A DNA stretch of 64,000 nucleotides from Chloroflexota bacterium (GTDB taxonomy: Bacteria; Chloroflexota; Anaerolineae; UBA4142). Location of the stretch: positions 1 through 64,000 of the forward strand of contig JACRMI010000019.1 in the NCBI GenBank assembly GCA_016215025.1, read 5' to 3'. The position numbers and the translations under genes were made by a program. Under the pieces are notes generated by a model, which saw nothing but the letters and a program-made list of their open reading frames with translations, was not told the origin of the DNA and made no database searches. Every line of letters begins with the position of its first letter. The stretch's first letter is position 1. Below are positions 25,042 to 32,788 of the stretch, piece after piece.

Positions 25042-25476
25042 ATGAGCAATTTGATTCGTTGGGATCCATTTGGAGACCGTTCGCTGGATCGACTCTTTGA
25101 CGAATCGTTTGTGCGTCCCAATTGGGGTTGGATTGCACCGGTGGGTGCTGCAAATCTCGCCATCGACATGTATGAAACGAAAGACGACGTGGTGGTGAAG
25201 GCAGTACTGCCCGGTATCAAGCCTGAACAGGTCGAAGTGACGATCACCGGCGACGTGCTGACGATTCGGGGCGAATCGAAAGAGGAAAATCAGGTCAAGG
25301 AGGAAAATTACGTCCGCAAAGAACGACGCTTTGGTTCCTTCTCGCGTTGCGTTACGTTGCCGGGCGGACTAAAAGCCGACAAAGCGGATGCCGCTTTTGA
25401 AAATGGCGTGTTGACGCTCAAGATTCCGAAAGCAGAGGAATTGAAACCCAAGACGATCAAAGTCAAAACAAAATAA
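25042..25476 (+). CDS. small heat-shock protein Hsp20, copy 1
   Basis: The ATG at 25042 is preceded by GAGGAGGTGCAT; an earlier in-frame ATG at 24940 lies upstream of the promoter and is rejected. The 144-residue protein has a short N-terminus (MSNLIRWDPFGDRSLDRLF) and an alpha-crystallin domain (residues ~37-140) with ENGVLTLKIPKAEE, the A-x-x-x-n-GVL motif. It holds unfolding proteins for refolding by ClpB/DnaK. It is divergent from dnaJ and followed in the same direction by a second hsp20. Confidence 0.95.
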   Translation: MSNLIRWDPFGDRSLDRLFDESFVRPNWGWIAPVGAANLAIDMYETKDDVVVKAVLPGIKPEQVEVTITGDVLTIRGESKEENQVKEENYVRKERRFGSFSRCVTLPGGLKADKADAAFENGVLTLKIPKAEELKPKTIKVKTK

Positions 25477-25560
25477 AAACTGGAAGTTGGAAATTAGAAA
25501 TTGAATTATGAACATGCGCATGATTCCAACATCCAACATCTAATTTTTAAACTAGGAGGA
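25477..25560. repeat. fold-back spacer between hsp20 genes
   Basis: The word GGAAGTTGGAAATTAGAAATT on the left is mirrored by reverse complements on the right (CCAACATCCAACATCTAATTT), around CATGCGCATG. It does not end in a T-tract, so the two hsp20 genes may be cotranscribed. Confidence 0.6.
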
Positions 25561-25564
25561 CACT

Positions 25565-25999
25565 ATGAGCATGTCACGATGGGAACCCTTTAAGGAAATG
25601 ATGACTCTTCGCCAAGCGATGGATCGATTGTTTGAAGATTCGTTCGTTCGCGCACCGCGTGGTCTTGATGGCAGCACCAACTATTTGCCGCTCGATATTT
25701 ACACGACCAAGGATGCTGTGGTTATTCGAGCGTCCGTTCCAGGCGTCAAGCCGGACGATGTCGAAATTACGGTTGAAGGCAGCACGGTGACAATTCGCGG
25801 TGAGACCAAGGTGCCGCAGGAGGAAGGAACCTTCCTATTGCAAGAACAGCGCTATGGCGCTTTCTCGCGTTCAATCGATTTGGCGATTCCAGTCCAACCC
25901 GATAAAGCTGAAGCCAAATTTGAGAATGGAGTGTTGACCCTCACGGTTCCCAAAGCCGAAGAGATCAGACCTCGAGTCATCAAAGTCAAGGCAGGATAA
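25565..25999 (+). CDS. small heat-shock protein Hsp20, copy 2
   Basis: 144 residues, start ATG after TAGGAGGACACT; a second ATG two codons later is possible. N-terminus MSRWEPFKEMMTLRQAMDRL, then an alpha-crystallin domain with FENGVLTLTVPKAEE near the end. It is about as long as copy 1 and clearly paralogous, but differs in the N-terminal arm, which usually decides oligomer size and substrates. It is followed by a strong hairpin. No separate promoter was found between the two genes. Confidence 0.95.
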   Translation: MSMSRWEPFKEMMTLRQAMDRLFEDSFVRAPRGLDGSTNYLPLDIYTTKDAVVIRASVPGVKPDDVEITVEGSTVTIRGETKVPQEEGTFLLQEQRYGAFSRSIDLAIPVQPDKAEAKFENGVLTLTVPKAEEIRPRVIKVKAG

Positions 26000-26001
26000 A
26001 T

Positions 26002-26036
26002 GTAGGGGCGAGTCTCAGACTCGCCCCTACCGTTTT
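26002..26036. terminator. terminator between convergent hsp20 and lipoprotein genes
   Basis: GTAGGGGCGAGTCT and AGACTCGCCCCTAC form a near-perfect palindrome followed by CGTTTTC. Confidence 0.82.
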
Positions 26037-27893
26037 CTATCTCATGAATCGACTAGCGCTGCCGATGCTGGTTACGATGCTGGAGATCGTAAAGCTCGAA
26101 TTCTTAATGCCGGAAGTGTATGTACCATTTTGGTACAGCCCATCTTTAACTGTCCCCGTCGAACTTCCGCCCAGGTAAATGTCATAGGTCGAACCCTTTG
26201 TAAGTAATGGCGATGTGAACGCGATGGACTGGTAATCTTTGGTCGGCACAAAAGTCAAGATGTCTTTTCCATCCGCACTTTGAATGTGTACCATTGTGCC
26301 CGCCCGTTGAGTAGCAGACAGATTGGCCAGGAGTGAATATTGGGTTGAGGTATTATCGGGTGCTTGTGCCATCCCCGAACTGCCGACGGCTACCACGAAC
26401 CCACCGGTGAGCTTAAAGCCCGCATCATAATCCAGCGCACCATTGCTATTGGCAGTTGGTCCATTCACGATGACCACCCCGTTCGTCATTTCGATGGAAC
26501 CGTTGATGTCCAAACCATCTCCGCCAGCCGTGATCGCAATGTAACCGCCATTGATATACACATGATAGTTACCGGAAGCTGCAAAGCCACCTTGCATTCT
26601 GCCGCCTGGTCCGCGAGCAAACCCCGGTCCTGGGATCATACCTGAACCATCGACGCCGCCAGCGGCATTCAAACCATCATCGCTTGCGACGATATGGATC
26701 TCGCCGTTGTTGATGGTGATGTTTTCGCTTTCAATTCCTTCGTAGCTTTTTATGATGGTGATGTTGCCACCGTTGACCATCAAAGTCTTGTCTGCGTGCA
26801 ACGCGTCATCTCCGGTCGTGATGGTGAAGGTGCCAGCGTTGACCAGCAAACTATCGTTCGAGTGGACCGCATCATCTGCGGAATCTATCGTGAACGTCCC
26901 ACCATCGATTTTTACACTCGTAATCGCTTTGATGCCTTTCGCAGAAGCATCGGCGGCAATCTTACCGGTACTGCCGCCACCTGCTGCGAGGTTGAACTTT
27001 CCATCGGCGATTGTAACGCTCGTGTGAGCCTGAATCGTATCTTTTCCTGATGTGATCTTGAACGTGCCATTCTTAATCGAAACATATCCGCGTGTGGCAT
27101 CCTCAGCATTGTCGGATTTCAAACCATCGCCTTGAGCGGTGACTGTGATGTTTCCATTATTGACGATCACATAATCCTTGCCGCGAATTCCATCGTCTAC
27201 TGCTTTAACGGTGATCGTGCCGCTGGCAAGGATGAGACCGTCTTTGCTGGCAATGCCATCATTGTAATTTCCTTCGACGGTTAGCGAGCCGTTGCCATAG
27301 ATCGTGAGATCACTCTTGCTAAAGATCGCCGCATTCGGTTCATCTTCATTTGCCGCTTGGACATAGGATTTTCCATCGGACACAGTATTGCGACTATTGT
27401 CGGCAAGAATAATCACAGTCTTGTCTGCATTCATCACGTAGATCGGCGCACTCGTCGTATTGCGAAGATCGACGCCATCCAAAACCACTTTGACAGTTCC
27501 CTTGATCGTCGAGTTGACGATGATTTGTCCGTCGGTAAGGGAGCCGCTCAGAATAAACGTGCCCGGTGATGTAATGGTCGCTTTGCTCCCAACAACCGTC
27601 ACGCCCGTTCCGCTAGGCGTGATCGAGTTCCCTTGCAAAGTGATTCGGCTAGCTTTCGACGAATCCCAGGTGTAATCGGCCGAGTCCTCATGCGTCTTGG
27701 CATTTCCAACTACGACCCTCGCTGCTGTCGATGCGGTCGAGCTTGAGCTGGCTTTGGTTGGGGTCGCTTGATTCGCCGGGCTACTAACAATTTGACCATT
27801 GGTGGGCAATCCGGTAGTTGGTGTTCCACATGCGCCCAAAGTTGATAGTAATAGAACATACACCAATAATGCGATAGTTTTTGTCTTTATCAT
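26037..27893 (-). CDS. lipoprotein with a carbohydrate-binding (DUF4353-like) repeat domain
   Basis: The ATG at 27893 is chosen because AGGAG lies six bases before it; the ATG at 27899 abuts that site. The 618-residue protein starts with a lipoprotein signal (VLLLSTLGACG). Its body is made of about a dozen short repeats of the type DGLKSDNAEDATRGYVSIKNGTF and DDGIRGKDYVIVNNGNITV, each with an Asp-Gly turn and a beta strand, as in right-handed beta-helix carbohydrate-binding domain proteins. A Gly/Met-rich insert (GMIPGPGFARGPGGRMQGGF) interrupts it. Proteins of this type often sit next to VTC and DUF4956 genes, as here, but their function is unknown. It should be anchored on the outside of the cytoplasmic membrane. 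Confidence 0.82.
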   Translation of the reverse strand: MIKTKTIALLVYVLLLSTLGACGTPTTGLPTNGQIVSSPANQATPTKASSSSTASTAARVVVGNAKTHEDSADYTWDSSKASRITLQGNSITPSGTGVTVVGSKATITSPGTFILSGSLTDGQIIVNSTIKGTVKVVLDGVDLRNTTSAPIYVMNADKTVIILADNSRNTVSDGKSYVQAANEDEPNAAIFSKSDLTIYGNGSLTVEGNYNDGIASKDGLILASGTITVKAVDDGIRGKDYVIVNNGNITVTAQGDGLKSDNAEDATRGYVSIKNGTFKITSGKDTIQAHTSVTIADGKFNLAAGGGSTGKIAADASAKGIKAITSVKIDGGTFTIDSADDAVHSNDSLLVNAGTFTITTGDDALHADKTLMVNGGNITIIKSYEGIESENITINNGEIHIVASDDGLNAAGGVDGSGMIPGPGFARGPGGRMQGGFAASGNYHVYINGGYIAITAGGDGLDINGSIEMTNGVVIVNGPTANSNGALDYDAGFKLTGGFVVAVGSSGMAQAPDNTSTQYSLLANLSATQRAGTMVHIQSADGKDILTFVPTKDYQSIAFTSPLLTKGSTYDIYLGGSSTGTVKDGLYQNGTYTSGIKNSSFTISSIVTSIGSASRFMR

Positions 27894-27928
27894 TTTCATC
27901 TCCTGATTTATTTTCTGCCATGATTGGC

Positions 27929-28123
27929 TTAATGCCCACCTAACGTGCCGAGGACGCTAAAGATTTCGGCTTGGGCTAGATAGATATTTTGTTTCATCAC
28001 TTGCGCGTTGTCTTGCACATCGTATGCGACGATGCGTTGATCGCCCATACTGAGCACCAATGCAACCATCACCAGCATCAGTAAAACGAGCAAAGGACAA
28101 TGCCTTTTGAATTTTAGACTCAT
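27929..28123 (-). CDS. small exported or membrane protein, unknown
   Basis: Start chosen at ATG 28123, eight bases after AAGGAAG; it begins 14 bases after the DUF4956 stop. The 64-residue product has one strong hydrophobic segment (CPLLVLLMLVMVALVLSMG) and a short outer tail (QVMKQNIYLAQAEIFSVLGT). Its place inside the VTC cluster suggests a partner of the neighbouring proteins. Not recognised. Confidence 0.65.
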   Translation of the reverse strand: MSLKFKRHCPLLVLLMLVMVALVLSMGDQRIVAYDVQDNAQVMKQNIYLAQAEIFSVLGTLGGH

Positions 28124-28136
28124 ATACTTGACTTCC

Positions 28137-28814
28137 TTATAGATCGGTGCTGTTATAGCCTGCAATCAAGGTTACTCGATTGTTGCCGTTGACTTTTTTG
28201 ATCTCAGACAGGAACGCTTCAATCTTGCTCTGCTTTTTCATGCCGACGCTATAGACCAGCTCCGTCAGCGTTCCATTGTGGACCGAATCAACGCTGAGCA
28301 GCTCGGAATGGCTGGTGTACTTGAGGAACAGTTTGTCAAATAGCGAATCAAATTCGATGTCATTAGGCACTTGGATCTTGAGTATGTGACTGACGACTCG
28401 CCGCGCATACCAATCGAACCGCGTCATGATTAGGATAATAAGGCTGACGACGACGGTCGTAATTCCTGCGAGCAAGTAGAATTTGGTCCCAATTGCCATG
28501 CCGACCGCAATCGTGAGAAAGATGAATCCCACATCTCTAGTTTCCTTGACCGCGTTGCGAAATCGAACAATGGACAACGAACCGACCAAGGAAAACGCGC
28601 GGGCGATATCCGAGCCGATGACGAGCATGACGACGGATACAATGATGCCGATCAACACCAAGGTATGGACAAAGCTTTGGGTGTACGATGCGCCCCGATG
28701 GGTGATCTGATAGATCCAACCGATTGCCGAACAGGCTACAAAGCTCAACAGTAGAACGATCATGACTTCGGTAACCGAGTAGGTTCCGGTCAACTCTTGA
28801 GTGAGTGGATTCAT
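28137..28814 (-). CDS. DUF4956-family membrane protein
   Basis: 225 residues with four membrane helices in the first 130 residues. SLVGSLSIVRFRNAVKETRD followed by VGFIFLTIAVGMAIG is the conserved core of DUF4956 proteins; the C-terminal half is a soluble alpha-beta domain (SKIEAFLSEIKKVNGNNRVT). The family is widely found next to VTC-type polyphosphate polymerases and CotH-like proteins, and is of unknown function. AAGGAATT precedes the ATG. The gene lies 42 bases after the VTC gene. Confidence 0.88.
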   Translation of the reverse strand: MNPLTQELTGTYSVTEVMIVLLLSFVACSAIGWIYQITHRGASYTQSFVHTLVLIGIIVSVVMLVIGSDIARAFSLVGSLSIVRFRNAVKETRDVGFIFLTIAVGMAIGTKFYLLAGITTVVVSLIILIMTRFDWYARRVVSHILKIQVPNDIEFDSLFDKLFLKYTSHSELLSVDSVHNGTLTELVYSVGMKKQSKIEAFLSEIKKVNGNNRVTLIAGYNSTDL

Positions 28815-28856
28815 AATTCCTTCCCCATAAAAATTTTCCAGTGTCTCGGCAATATA

Positions 28857-29633
28857 TCAAATCCGCCAAGCGTAATCCGCAAGAGGGTGTGAATGCATTA
28901 GCTGTTCTCGCGCTAGCTCAATACTCTTGCAGTATTTGCTAATTCGAACCAAGTTCAGATTGTGCAGCGCAATCAACTCGGTGAGCCAATAAGGCATTCG
29001 CTCATTGATCTTGATCTCGATGATGGTCCAGCCTGCTTTAAAGAGCGGCAGTCCATTTGGCTCCTCATGCAATTCGAGATGATCAATCTGATAACTGAGA
29101 TCGTTGTCGAAGGTCACGCGCAAACCGGCATCATACTCCGTGCCAACCAGTGCTTGACGCGAGTATCGGACAATACTCGCTGGACGAAGATTGGATTGCC
29201 ACAACATGCAGATAATTTCGTCGATGACGGCGGCGTCCTCGGGTGCGTGCTTTGGAATGTCGCGTTGGTCGCACAGTTGCAAAGCGGCGCAGTACGGCAA
29301 CACCACACGCCGCTTTTGCGTCACGCGATTCACGCGCTGTTTGATCTCGACGAAGACGAGAGTGTTGTCGGACAGTGGCCCACGTGACTCATAGTGACGA
29401 ATTCGCAGCTTGCGTCGAAACTTGATGCCATCCACTTTCTCTTGATAGAAACGAAAATCGGGACTGTCGTAATAGAGACTGGACAAGTAATAGCTGCCGG
29501 AGGTATCGCCATGATTGTCGGGCACCAAATAGGCGCTGAGTGACTTTTTGAATTCATTGGCGGCTTTGAGGCTCACCAAGTATTTAAGTTCAAACCGATC
29601 AAATTTGCGGAGGGTGTGGTTTAGCTTGGACAT
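28857..29633 (-). CDS. VTC-domain polyphosphate polymerase
   Basis: 258 residues, almost all a VTC tunnel-fold domain: RKFDRFELKYLVS at the N-terminus, SSLYYDSPDFRFYQEKVDGI, FRRKLRIRHYESRG and VFVEIKQRVN, then TIIEIKINERMPYW near the end. These carry the Arg/Lys and Glu residues that line the tunnel in yeast Vtc4, which makes polyphosphate from ATP. No membrane segment is present. It starts a four-gene run with DUF4956, a small membrane protein and a surface lipoprotein. No clear ribosome binding site or promoter was found before the ATG. Confidence 0.87.
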   Translation of the reverse strand: MSKLNHTLRKFDRFELKYLVSLKAANEFKKSLSAYLVPDNHGDTSGSYYLSSLYYDSPDFRFYQEKVDGIKFRRKLRIRHYESRGPLSDNTLVFVEIKQRVNRVTQKRRVVLPYCAALQLCDQRDIPKHAPEDAAVIDEIICMLWQSNLRPASIVRYSRQALVGTEYDAGLRVTFDNDLSYQIDHLELHEEPNGLPLFKAGWTIIEIKINERMPYWLTELIALHNLNLVRISKYCKSIELAREQLMHSHPLADYAWRI

Positions 29634-29987
29634 AGATAAGCTTAGTAATTCATCATACTGATGTTGATTGGTAACCTAGCCCCTTGTGGGCGTCGAACGC
29701 GCACGGGGCGCTAGACCACGAACCCACAAAACTTTCTTGATTACACTATTAGCGCGATTTTCATATGCTAGTATCGCGCTTTGGCATTAGAAAATTCTAA
29801 ACTGAAGGTAAAGAGTTTTTGAGGAAAAATTGAGGGGAAATTATCGTGTTGGGGAAAAAGTGCAAGAAATCAAACCAGCGAAACAGCCTGGCTGAACATC
29901 AATTGGCATAAACGATGCAATGCTCACCGTACAAGCCGAAAGCTGTCCGTTGTATTGGATTGGGAAGATTGTAGGAAAAATTTTTTG
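29634..29987. other. non-coding stretch, possibly decayed
   Basis: No gene is supported. GC-rich words near 29680-29735 (GGGCGTCGAACGCGCACGGGGC) fold locally but do not make a tRNA. The part next to 29988 may be where the 3' portion of the phosphoesterase gene was lost; no remaining phosphoesterase motifs were found in any frame. Confidence 0.4.
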
Positions 29988-30281
29988 TTATGAAATAACA
30001 TCGCCGTCACGGGAATCTCCCGTGACGGCGAATGTGTAGTTGGCTGCGCTGGCTCTGGGCGTTGGTGTTGGCGACACCGAGGGTGGTGTAGGTGTCGGTC
30101 CTACTGATGAGGGAGCAGCAGTTGGCACCTCTATCGTTGGTATCGCGGGCGTCGGCGTTCCTACAAAAAGGAACACAGTACCGAGAACCATACTCAAGGC
30201 AACGATTCCATTTAATCCAATGTTGGCGTACCATCGCCAATCACGTCTTGTTCTCTTGTTTGGGTCAACTCTCCTAGGCAT
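29988..30281 (-). pseudogene. metallophosphoesterase gene truncated after its first motif
   Basis: 97 residues: a basic N-terminus (MPRRVDPNKRTRRDWRWYAN), one membrane segment (about 24-43), a Pro/Thr linker with PTPTPPSVSPTPTP, then NYTFAVTGDSRDGDVIS and a stop. YTFAVTGDSRDG is exactly how calcineurin-like phosphoesterase domains begin (first metal motif GDS), but the remaining 200 or more residues are absent. The break lies in a 13-bp perfect palindrome at 30002-30030. A promoter (TTGTCA, TATAAT at 30313-30308, spacer 16) is still present. The gene is either a relic or encodes only a membrane anchor. Confidence 0.7.
30002..30030. terminator. perfect hairpin at the truncated 3' end
   Basis: CGCCGTCACGGGA and TCCCGTGACGGCG with an ATC loop. 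On the minus strand it is followed after about 14 bases by A/T-rich sequence including TTTTTC. It lies inside the last codons of the truncated gene. Confidence 0.6.
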
Positions 30282-30349
30282 TCCATTCCTCCCGAATTTG
30301 CGGAGGGATTATACCACAATCTTTATTCATGACAAATTCAAGCTAATGT

Positions 30350-30378
30350 TTGACGGATTATTCCACCTGCTTTATAAT
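30350..30378 (+). promoter_or_regulatory. promoter giving a leaderless GAF-ANTAR message
   Basis: TTGACG (30350-30355) and TATAAT (30373-30378), spacer 17. The ATG at 30387 is only eight bases after the -10 and there is no ribosome binding site, so transcription should start at or within two bases of the start codon. Confidence 0.75.
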
Positions 30379-30386
30379 CCCGAACC

Positions 30387-31091
30387 ATGACAACACCCGA
30401 TGCCCTCGTCAAAAAACTTCGTGCTCAGTTGACTTCTTTGCGTGAAATCACGCGCGCCATTAGCGCCGCCTGGTCGCTCGATCAAATCCTGACGCTGATT
30501 ACGCGCAGAACCGCACGTGCCATGGATGTCGATTCCTGCTCGATCTATTTGCTAGCCGATGAAAATTATCTAGTGCTCAAGGCGACCACGGGTCTGGCTG
30601 CCGATGCAGTTGGACATGCGCGACTCAAACTCGGCGAAGGGTTGACCGGTCACGCCGCCAAAACGGGTAAGGCGGTCGCCGCCAGCCATGCATCGCGTGA
30701 TCCCCATTTCAAATTGTTGCCCGAAACGCATGAATCGATGTTTCAATCGTTGCTCGCGATGCCGCTCATCTCGCGTGGAAAAGTGATTGGAGCGATCAAT
30801 GTGCAGACGCGGCAAGGGCGTGAGTATTCCGCCGAGGAAATCGAACTGCTTTCGATCATTGCCGACGTGGCGGCAGGCGAATTGGAAAAGGCCGTCCTCT
30901 ACGAAGAAATTGGGGGCTTGAAAGAAGCACTGGAGACGCGCAAGCTGGTCGAGCGAGCAAAAGGTATTTTGATGAAGCGGCATCGCATCGACGAACAAGA
31001 TGCGTTTGCGCGCATTCAACACCAAGCCCGCACCTCGCGCAAATCGATGCGTGAAGTTTCTGAAGCCATAATCCTAGCCGAGTCGGTCTAA
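30387..31091 (+). CDS. GAF-ANTAR response regulator, probable RNA-binding antiterminator
   Basis: 234 residues. A GAF domain (about 20-165: DQILTLITRRTARAMDVDSC, LKATTGLAADAVGHARLKLG) is followed by a short helix and an ANTAR domain (about 175-234: LKEALETRKLVERAKGILMK, then RKSMREVSEAIILAES). ANTAR domains bind paired hexaloop RNA hairpins and prevent termination. The GAF domain would bind a small ligand. Its mRNA seems leaderless. Target RNAs are not obvious; the many terminators in nearby leaders make it reasonable to look for ANTAR hairpin pairs, but none was identified here. Confidence 0.88.
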   Translation: MTTPDALVKKLRAQLTSLREITRAISAAWSLDQILTLITRRTARAMDVDSCSIYLLADENYLVLKATTGLAADAVGHARLKLGEGLTGHAAKTGKAVAASHASRDPHFKLLPETHESMFQSLLAMPLISRGKVIGAINVQTRQGREYSAEEIELLSIIADVAAGELEKAVLYEEIGGLKEALETRKLVERAKGILMKRHRIDEQDAFARIQHQARTSRKSMREVSEAIILAESV

Positions 31092-31092
31092 T

Positions 31093-31127
31093 AAAAACCA
31101 GGGTTCTTTTTTCGAAACCTGGTTTTT
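31093..31127. terminator. bidirectional terminator between ANTAR and FTR1 genes
   Basis: AAAAACCAGG and CCTGGTTTTT around a 15-base loop, between convergent stop codons. Confidence 0.88.
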
Positions 31128-31134
31128 GTATTCC

Positions 31135-31965
31135 TTAAACTTGTTTTTCGGACAACTGCGCGCCCAGCCGATGGGTAAACCATCGAATACATTGCACAAT
31201 GACGAGCCAGTATCCGATATAGCTGATGACTTCGAGCAAAGAAGGTTTATCGTTATAGCCCAACAGCGCGCGCAGAATCGAACCTACGACAGAACTATTG
31301 TTGAGCCACATACTGGTATCCCAGGCTGGGGCCGTCAAAATCGGCAGCCAGCCGATTTCCTGAAACTCGCCTATTCCATGCGCCACTAGTCCTGCCGCAA
31401 ACACCACGAGTAAAATGCTGGTGACGTCAAAGAATAATTTAACATCGAGATGGACGGCGTATTGGTAGAGGAGCACTCCCACCGCCACCGCAATGGCCAG
31501 TCCAATCAATGCGCCGATCCATGTGCCCGTGGCATCGACGGCAAAAGCATTTGCCGCAAGAAAGAGCGCCGTCTCGATCCCCTCTCGAAACACAGACAAG
31601 AATGCCAGCGCGAACAAGCCCCAGCCTTCTCCACGATGGACAGTCGCATCAACTTGACGTTCAAGGTCTTTTTTGAGATAACGTCCTTGAACCCGCATCC
31701 AGAAAATCATCCAGGTCAGAATGGCGACGGCAAGCAACATTGTCGTGCCCTCAAAAATTTGCTCGAAGGGTTCTTCCATCTCTGCGCCGATAGAGCGCAT
31801 GACTAAAGCGGCAACGACAGAAAAAACGATAGCGAGAATTACCCCTCCCCAAGCGTACCGCGTTTGGTCGCGTCGCCCAATCTTGTTTAAATAGCCTAGG
31901 ACGATACCGATAATGATCGCGGCTTCTAATCCTTCGCGGAGGGCAATCAATGAGGCGGAAAACAT
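31135..31965 (-). CDS. FTR1-family high-affinity iron permease
   Basis: 276 residues with seven predicted membrane helices. LREGLEAAIIIGIVLGYL near residue 10 and VFREGIETALFLAANAF near residue 122 are the two REGLE-type motifs that bind ferric iron in Ftr1/EfeU. Iron import across the cytoplasmic membrane is the expected role. No EfeO/EfeB or multicopper oxidase gene is adjacent. It is divergent from a DtxR-family metalloregulator, which probably controls it through the shared 150-base upstream region. Confidence 0.9.
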   Translation of the reverse strand: MFSASLIALREGLEAAIIIGIVLGYLNKIGRRDQTRYAWGGVILAIVFSVVAALVMRSIGAEMEEPFEQIFEGTTMLLAVAILTWMIFWMRVQGRYLKKDLERQVDATVHRGEGWGLFALAFLSVFREGIETALFLAANAFAVDATGTWIGALIGLAIAVAVGVLLYQYAVHLDVKLFFDVTSILLVVFAAGLVAHGIGEFQEIGWLPILTAPAWDTSMWLNNSSVVGSILRALLGYNDKPSLLEVISYIGYWLVIVQCIRWFTHRLGAQLSEKQV

Positions 31966-32053
31966 ATTTTCACTCCCATAGTGGTTTTGTTCTTTTCGGC
32001 TTTGTAGTATAATCAGATGAGGGGAATATTTGTAATAGAGGATAAACTTTGGC

Positions 32054-32071
32054 TGTTAGTATAATATAACA
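32054..32071. promoter_or_regulatory. candidate DtxR-family operator
   Basis: TGTTAGTATAATATAACA, an 18-bp near-palindrome with perfect 5-bp outer arms, in the region between the divergent FTR1 and DtxR genes. Spacing is like that of iron- or manganese-dependent repressor boxes, but the sequence differs from the known consensus. Confidence 0.5.
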
Positions 32072-32116
32072 TTTTATTTTTGCTCCTTAGAAAATCGTAA
32101 GAGTTTTGAGGCGGTT

Positions 32117-32785
32117 ATGACAACAGCAACGGAAGAGAGCTATCTCGAAATTATCTACATGATGACCGCAGAAGACCAGTCCGTCATCGGCGCAAGGTTG
32201 GCAGACGCGTTGCACGTCTCGCGTCCAACGGTGACGACGACGCTGCGACGCATGGTGCGCGATGGTTTGGTAAAAATTAACGACGGCAAAGAAGTCCAAT
32301 TAACCAGCAAGGGGCAATCGATTGCTGAGTACTTGCAGCGGCGGCATCGCGTGGTGGAACGTTGGCTCACCGATGTGTTAGGGCTTGACTGGGCCAAGTC
32401 CGATGCGGAAGCACATCGCTTGGAACATGCGATGTCGGACGAGGTCGCCGAGTTGTTGAACAAACAGCTTGGGTATCCGACGACGTGTCCGCACGGCAAT
32501 CCGATTCCAGGAAATGCGAAAAGCGTTTCGGTCGATAGCAAAACGTTTCAATTGGATCAAGCCGCCGAAGGCAGTCGCGTCGTCGTTACCCGCATCTCAG
32601 AATATGCAGAAAATGTTGCAGAATTGCTCTCGTATCTTGGCGATCGTGGCATTATGCCGGGCGCGAATCTCTCGGTTGTCGAAGTAGCGCCGCTGAAAGG
32701 ACCCTTGACGCTGAAATTAGGAACCCGAATTATTTCGATGAGCCGCGAAGTGGCACGCTATGTGTGGGTCAAGAAATCGGAGTAA
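32117..32785 (+). CDS. DtxR/MntR-family metal-dependent repressor
   Basis: 222 residues. The N-terminal winged helix (ATEESYLEIIYMMTAEDQSV, RLADALHVSRPTVTTTLRRM) is followed by the dimerisation domain with metal-site residues (RRHRVVERWLTDVLGL, EAHRLEHAMSDEVAELL, CPHGNPIP) and an FeoA/SH3-like C-terminal domain (ADRGIMPG... style: LGDRGIMPGANLSVVEVAPL). It senses Fe(II) or Mn(II) and represses metal uptake genes; FTR1 is the obvious target next door. GAGGCGG precedes the ATG. The stop is three bases from the pyruvate kinase start, so the two genes form an operon. Confidence 0.9.
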   Translation: MTTATEESYLEIIYMMTAEDQSVIGARLADALHVSRPTVTTTLRRMVRDGLVKINDGKEVQLTSKGQSIAEYLQRRHRVVERWLTDVLGLDWAKSDAEAHRLEHAMSDEVAELLNKQLGYPTTCPHGNPIPGNAKSVSVDSKTFQLDQAAEGSRVVVTRISEYAENVAELLSYLGDRGIMPGANLSVVEVAPLKGPLTLKLGTRIISMSREVARYVWVKKSE

Positions 32786-32788
32786 ACC

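Noticed and set aside
29680..29740. GC-rich stretch with tRNA-like words (TTCGAACGC-like, CTAGACCACGAACCC)
   Set aside because: No combination of acceptor, D, anticodon and T stems could be made on either strand.
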